Assembly (NCBI RefSeq): GCF_036059255.1
Contig: NZ_CP107947.1
Location: 2,232,001-2,296,000 of the forward strand
Origin: Micromonospora sp. NBC_00389
GTDB taxonomy: Bacteria; Actinomycetota; Actinomycetes; Mycobacteriales; Micromonosporaceae
Direction: 5' to 3'
Length of the DNA stretch: 64,000 nucleotides
Shown here: positions 60,746 through 64,000 of the stretch, piece after piece
How positions within the stretch are numbered: position 1 is the first letter of the stretch
How the letters are laid out: the number at the start of each line of letters is the position of its first letter
Translations under genes and position numbers: made by a program
The notes under the pieces: generated by a model
Database searches by the model: none
What the model saw: the letters and a program-made list of their open reading frames with translations, nothing else
Told to the model about the DNA's origin: nothing

Positions 60746-61336
60746 GTGACGGACGAGGCGGGGCCGTGGCTGGTGGTCGGCCTGGGCAACCCAGGTCGGG
60801 AGTACGCCGGGAACCGGCACAACGTCGGGTTCATGGTGGCTGACCTGCTGGCCGGACGGGTGGGCGCGCGGTTCGGCCGGCACAAGCGGGCGGTGGCCGA
60901 GGTGGCCGAGGGTCGACTGGGTTTCGGCGGGCCGAAGCTGGTGCTGGCGAAGCCACTGACGTACATGAACCTCTCCGGCGCGCCGGTGGCGGCGCTGGCG
61001 CAGTTCTACAAGGTGCCGCCGGCACAGGTGATCGCGGTGCACGACGAACTGGACATCGGGTACGGCCAGGTGCGGGTCAAGTGCGGTGGCGGCGAGGGCG
61101 GGCACAACGGCCTGCGTTCGATGTCGAAGTCGTTGGGCACCAAGGAGTATGTCCGGGTGCGGTTCGGCATCGGCCGGCCACCCGGGCGGCAGGACCCGGC
61201 GGACTACGTGCTGTCGGATTTCGGCGCCGCGGAGCGCAAGGAGCTGGATTTCCTGGTGGACCGGGCCGCCGACGTGGTGGAGTCGGTGGTCGTCAAGGGC
61301 GTGGAGCCGACTCAGAACCTCTACCACGGCGGTTGA
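60746..61336 (+). CDS. pth: Aminoacyl-tRNA hydrolase (peptidyl-tRNA hydrolase)
   Basis: 196 residues from the GTG at 60746 (GGGAGGG upstream). Pth motifs: [20 protein letters not shown] (about 9-28, catalytic His), [38 protein letters not shown] (catalytic Asp) and [18 protein letters not shown]. Hydrolyses the ester bond of stalled peptidyl-tRNA. An earlier in-frame start at 60674 would add 24 residues with no counterpart. The stop codon is inside a 20-bp hairpin. Confidence 0.95.
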   Translation: MTDEAGPWLVVGLGNPGREYAGNRHNVGFMVADLLAGRVGARFGRHKRAVAEVAEGRLGFGGPKLVLAKPLTYMNLSGAPVAALAQFYKVPPAQVIAVHDELDIGYGQVRVKCGGGEGGHNGLRSMSKSLGTKEYVRVRFGIGRPPGRQDPADYVLSDFGAAERKELDFLVDRAADVVESVVVKGVEPTQNLYHGG

Positions 61337-61386
61337 GACTGTCGGGAAGCCCCGCCTCGCTCGCCTCGGGACTTTCCGACAGTCTC
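61335..61386 (+). terminator. Hairpin after pth
   Basis: GAGACTGTCGGGAAGCCCCG (61335-61354) pairs with CGGGACTTTCCGACAGTCTC (61367-61386): 20 bp with one G-U and one mismatch, 12-base loop. It overlaps the pth stop codon and has no T-tract. Confidence 0.7.
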
Positions 61387-61522
61387 TGAGCCGGGCGGGG
61401 CGTACCGGATCGGGGTCGATGGGCCGGTAGTCTGCGCCTTCGGCGTGCCGCGACCGACGACGCGGTCGCGGCGGAGCGGCCGGTGCGGGCACGGGTCGCG
61501 GCGAGGCGACGGGAGCGGGCAG

Positions 61523-62353
61523 ATGAGCAGTCCTCCGATGATCGACGGTGCGTTCGCCCGGTGGTTGGCGGCCCGGGCCGGTCAGGCGCTGCTCGACCTG
61601 CGGGCCGAGCTGGGTTTCGGCGACGCCGGCGCGCTGAAGTCGGCCGGGGACAAGGTGTCGCACGACCTGATCCGCACGGAGTTGGCGAAGTGGCGGCCGG
61701 GGGACGCCGTGCTCTCCGAGGAGGACGAGGGGTCGCGGCTGGCCTGGGCGGCGGAGGTGAACGCCGAGGCGGTGTCCCGGTTGGCCGCGGACCGAGTGTG
61801 GATCATCGATCCGTTGGACGGCACCCGCGAGTTCGCCGAGGAGGGCCGCTCGGACTGGGCGGTGCACGTGGCGCTCTGGGCGCGTAGCGCGCCGAGCCCG
61901 CACGGGCTGGTCGCCGGGGCGGTGGGGCTGCCGGCGCAGCACCGGGTGCTGGGCACGGACTACCCGCCGGCGTACCCGCCGATGACGGTGGAGGCGGCGA
62001 CGGCCGGCGCGCGGGTGATCCGGTTGGCGGCGAGCCGGAGCCGGCCGCCGGTGTTCCTCACCGACCTGGCCGAGGACGTGGGGGCGAAGCTGGTGCCGAT
62101 GGGTTCCGCCGGCGCGAAGATCGCCGCGGTCATCACCGGAGAGGTCGACGCGTACATCCACGCCGGCGGGCAGTACGAGTGGGACTCGGCGGCGCCGGTG
62201 GCTGTGGCGACGGCCACCGGACTACACGCTTCCCGGATCGACGGTTCTGCGCTGAGATACAACGAGGCGGATCCACGCCTGCCGGACCTGTTGGTCTGCC
62301 GCAAGGATCTCGCCTCCCGGTTGCTTGCAGCGCTGCAGAGGCATTCCGGGTAG
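61523..62353 (+). CDS. cysQ: 3'(2'),5'-bisphosphate nucleotidase
   Basis: 276 residues from the ATG at 61523 (GGGAGCGGG upstream). Inositol-monophosphatase superfamily: SEEDEGSRLAW, then the metal-binding DPLDGTREFAEEGRSDWAV (about 99-117) and GGQYEWDSAAPVAVATATGL (about 213-232). CysQ removes the 3'-phosphate of PAP, the by-product of PAPS use, recycling it to AMP. Placement 74 bases before cysD-cysN places it in sulfate assimilation. Confidence 0.9.
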   Translation: MSSPPMIDGAFARWLAARAGQALLDLRAELGFGDAGALKSAGDKVSHDLIRTELAKWRPGDAVLSEEDEGSRLAWAAEVNAEAVSRLAADRVWIIDPLDGTREFAEEGRSDWAVHVALWARSAPSPHGLVAGAVGLPAQHRVLGTDYPPAYPPMTVEAATAGARVIRLAASRSRPPVFLTDLAEDVGAKLVPMGSAGAKIAAVITGEVDAYIHAGGQYEWDSAAPVAVATATGLHASRIDGSALRYNEADPRLPDLLVCRKDLASRLLAALQRHSG

Positions 62354-62427
62354 CCTGGGCGCACTTCTTGACATGTCCGACCGGAAAGGTCTGGAAATCG
62401 GATGAGCGAGCGAATCGAGCCGGTGTC

Positions 62428-63339
62428 ATGACCACCCCCGCGGCCTACCGGGTCTCCCACCTGGACGCCCTGGAGGCGGAGAGCATCTTCGTGATGCGCG
62501 AGGTGGTCGCCGAGATGGAACGCCCGGTGCTGCTCTTCTCCGGCGGCAAGGACTCGATCGTCATGCTGCGGCTGGCGCAGAAGTCGTTCGCTCCGGCCAA
62601 CATCCCCTTCCCGGTCATGCACGTCGACACCGGCCACAACTTCCCCGAGGTGCTGGAATACCGCGACCAGCGGGTCGCCGAGCTGGGGTTGCAACTCGTG
62701 GTGGCGAGCGTGCCGGAGGCCCTGACCAGCGGGCTGGTCCGGGAGTCCGGCGACGGCATGCGTAACCGGATCCAGACGCCGGTGCTGCTGGACGCGGTGG
62801 AGAGGCACCGCTTCGACGCGCTGTTCGGTGGCGCCCGCCGGGACGAGGAGAAGGCCCGGGCCAAGGAGCGGGTGTTCAGCTTCCGGGACGAGTTCGGCCA
62901 GTGGGACCCGAAGAACCAGCGGCCCGAGCTGTGGTCGCTGTACAACGGCCGGCACCACCCGGGCGAGTCGATCCGGGTCTTCCCGCTGTCCAACTGGACC
63001 GAGCTGGACGTCTGGCACTACATCGCCCGGGAACGGATCCCCCTGCCGTCGATCTACTACGCGCACGAGCGCGAGGTGATCGAGCGGGACGGGATGTTCT
63101 ACGCGGTCAACGAGTTCTTCCGTCCCCGGGCGGGCGAGGAGCGGTTCAAGGCGCAGGTGCGCTACCGCACCGTGGGCGACGCCTCCTGCACCGCCGCGGT
63201 CCGCTCCGACGCGGACACCGTGGAGAAGGTCATCGAGGAGGTGGCGGCCACCCGGATCACCGAGCGCGGCGCGACCCGTGGTGACGACCGGGTCAGCGAG
63301 GCCGCCATGGAAGACCGCAAGCGGGAGGGCTACTTCTGA
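62428..63339 (+). CDS. cysD: Sulfate adenylyltransferase subunit 2
   Basis: 303 residues. ATP-sulfurylase of the PP-loop family: [20 protein letters not shown] (SGGKDS, about 36-54), [20 protein letters not shown] and [20 protein letters not shown] (about 132-151). Transfers AMP to sulfate, forming APS, with the GTPase subunit CysN. The ATG overlaps a nine-codon upstream frame (62402-62431, ATG AGC GAG ...) by four bases. TTGACA lies about 58 bases upstream. The stop overlaps the cysN ATG by one base. Confidence 0.95.
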   Translation: MTTPAAYRVSHLDALEAESIFVMREVVAEMERPVLLFSGGKDSIVMLRLAQKSFAPANIPFPVMHVDTGHNFPEVLEYRDQRVAELGLQLVVASVPEALTSGLVRESGDGMRNRIQTPVLLDAVERHRFDALFGGARRDEEKARAKERVFSFRDEFGQWDPKNQRPELWSLYNGRHHPGESIRVFPLSNWTELDVWHYIARERIPLPSIYYAHEREVIERDGMFYAVNEFFRPRAGEERFKAQVRYRTVGDASCTAAVRSDADTVEKVIEEVAATRITERGATRGDDRVSEAAMEDRKREGYF

Positions 63340-64000
63340 TGACCACCGAGATCGTGGCCCCGGCCGCCGTCACCAGCGGGTCCGGGCCGGAGGCGCGGCC
63401 GATGGACCTGCTGCGGTTCGCCACCGCGGGCAGCGTGGACGACGGCAAGTCGACCCTGATCGGCCGACTGCTCTACGACACCAAGTCGCTCTTCACCGAC
63501 CAGTTGGCCGCGGTGGAGGCGGTCAGCGCGGCCCGCGGCGACGAGTACACCAACCTGGCGCTGCTCACCGACGGCCTGCGCGCCGAGCGGGAGCAGGGCA
63601 TCACCATCGACGTGGCCTACCGGTACTTCGCCACGCCGCGGCGCAAGTTCATCATCGCCGACACCCCGGGGCACATCCAGTACACCCGCAACATGGTGAC
63701 CGGGGCGTCCACCGCCGACCTCGCGCTGATCCTGGTGGACGCGCGCAAGGGCCTGGTCGAGCAGTCCCGCCGGCACGCGTTCCTCTGCTCCCTGCTGCGG
63801 GTGCCGCACCTGGTCCTCTGCGTCAACAAGATGGACCTGGTGGACTGGTCGCAGGAGGTCTACGAGCGGATCGCCGACGAGTTCACCGCGTTCGCCGCGA
63901 AGCTCGACGTGCCGGACCTGACCGTGGTGCCGATCTCCGCGCTGCGTGGCGACAACATCGTCACCCGGTCGGAGAACATGCCGTGGTACGAGGGCTCGTC
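63339..64000 (+). CDS. cysN: Sulfate adenylyltransferase subunit 1 (partial)
   Basis: Open at the window end; 220 residues visible. Translational GTPase fold: [20 protein letters not shown] (G1), the [14 protein letters not shown] switch I region (G2), [20 protein letters not shown] (G3 DTPGH), VNKMDLVDW (G4) and PISALRGDN (G5). The GTPase drives APS synthesis by CysD. In many actinobacteria the gene continues into a fused CysC kinase domain; whether this one does lies outside the window. Confidence 0.94.
   Translation, partial: MTTEIVAPAAVTSGSGPEARPMDLLRFATAGSVDDGKSTLIGRLLYDTKSLFTDQLAAVEAVSAARGDEYTNLALLTDGLRAEREQGITIDVAYRYFATPRRKFIIADTPGHIQYTRNMVTGASTADLALILVDARKGLVEQSRRHAFLCSLLRVPHLVLCVNKMDLVDWSQEVYERIADEFTAFAAKLDVPDLTVVPISALRGDNIVTRSENMPWYEGS

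Noticed and set aside
62354..62427. SAM or other riboswitch upstream of cysD
   Set aside because: The 74-base gap is too short and lacks the paired elements of SAM or cobalamin riboswitches; only a TTGACA and a short palindrome GACATGTC are visible.

Overview
The window is very GC-rich (roughly 70 % by eye), uses many GTG starts and carries TAnnnT -10 boxes close to start codons. Its gene content (F420-type oxidoreductase, SARP regulator, SepX/GlpR, Ruc, DUF6758, DUF4383) points to an actinomycete, most likely of the family Micromonosporaceae. This is inferred from gene families and recalled gene order; no search was run.

Left part (1-18,160), mostly core. A DUF6758 tail, a 52-residue membrane peptide and a PH-domain protein lead into a coupled SigE-family sigma factor and membrane partner, then PHP phosphoesterase, MarC, RecB-like nuclease, a DUF2236 oxygenase and a Fur regulator. 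The block SAF protein (frameshifted here) - ruc - 5-formyl-THF cyclo-ligase / GGDEF protein / galU - glp - rimJ-like - glpR follows. It resembles M. tuberculosis Rv0991c-Rv0996 as I remember it. A CIRCE operator sits in front of ruc. A compound tandem-repeat array fills 17.39-17.90 kb, ahead of a tRNA-Ala(CGC) gene.

Middle part (18.2-39.8 kb), accessory. Next to tRNA-Ala are a tyrosine-integrase remnant and an IS-like terminal sequence. Then come LtrA, a sulfotransferase, a MerR/DoxX divergon, a deaminase-F420 oxidoreductase pair divergent from an Lrp regulator, DUF4279, pentapeptide and Gfo/Idh proteins, a ferritin-like membrane protein, a three-gene secreted-metalloprotease operon divergent from an AfsR-like SARP, a PPTase, and a von Willebrand factor A operon. 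A 33-bp sequence just upstream of tRNA-Ala recurs at 25.88 kb, 7.8 kb away.

Right part (40-64 kb), again core: a candidate small RNA, protein mannosyltransferase / rsmI, metG, tatD, rsmA, ispE, an ABC-F protein, two DUF4383 paralogues, TetR and acyl-lipid desaturase, an SDR, tRNA-Gln, glmU, prs, rplY, pth, and the sulfate-assimilation genes cysQ-cysD-cysN (cysN runs off the window). The order matches M. tuberculosis Rv1002c-Rv1018c as remembered, but no rpfB lies between tatD and rsmA.

The least explained items are the candidate sRNA at 40.08 kb, the repeat arrays at 15.6 and 17.4-17.9 kb, the duplicated leader sequence, and the phased TGCA repeats between the SARP and the metalloprotease operon. 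I found no CRISPR array, complete insertion sequence or recognisable complete biosynthetic cluster.
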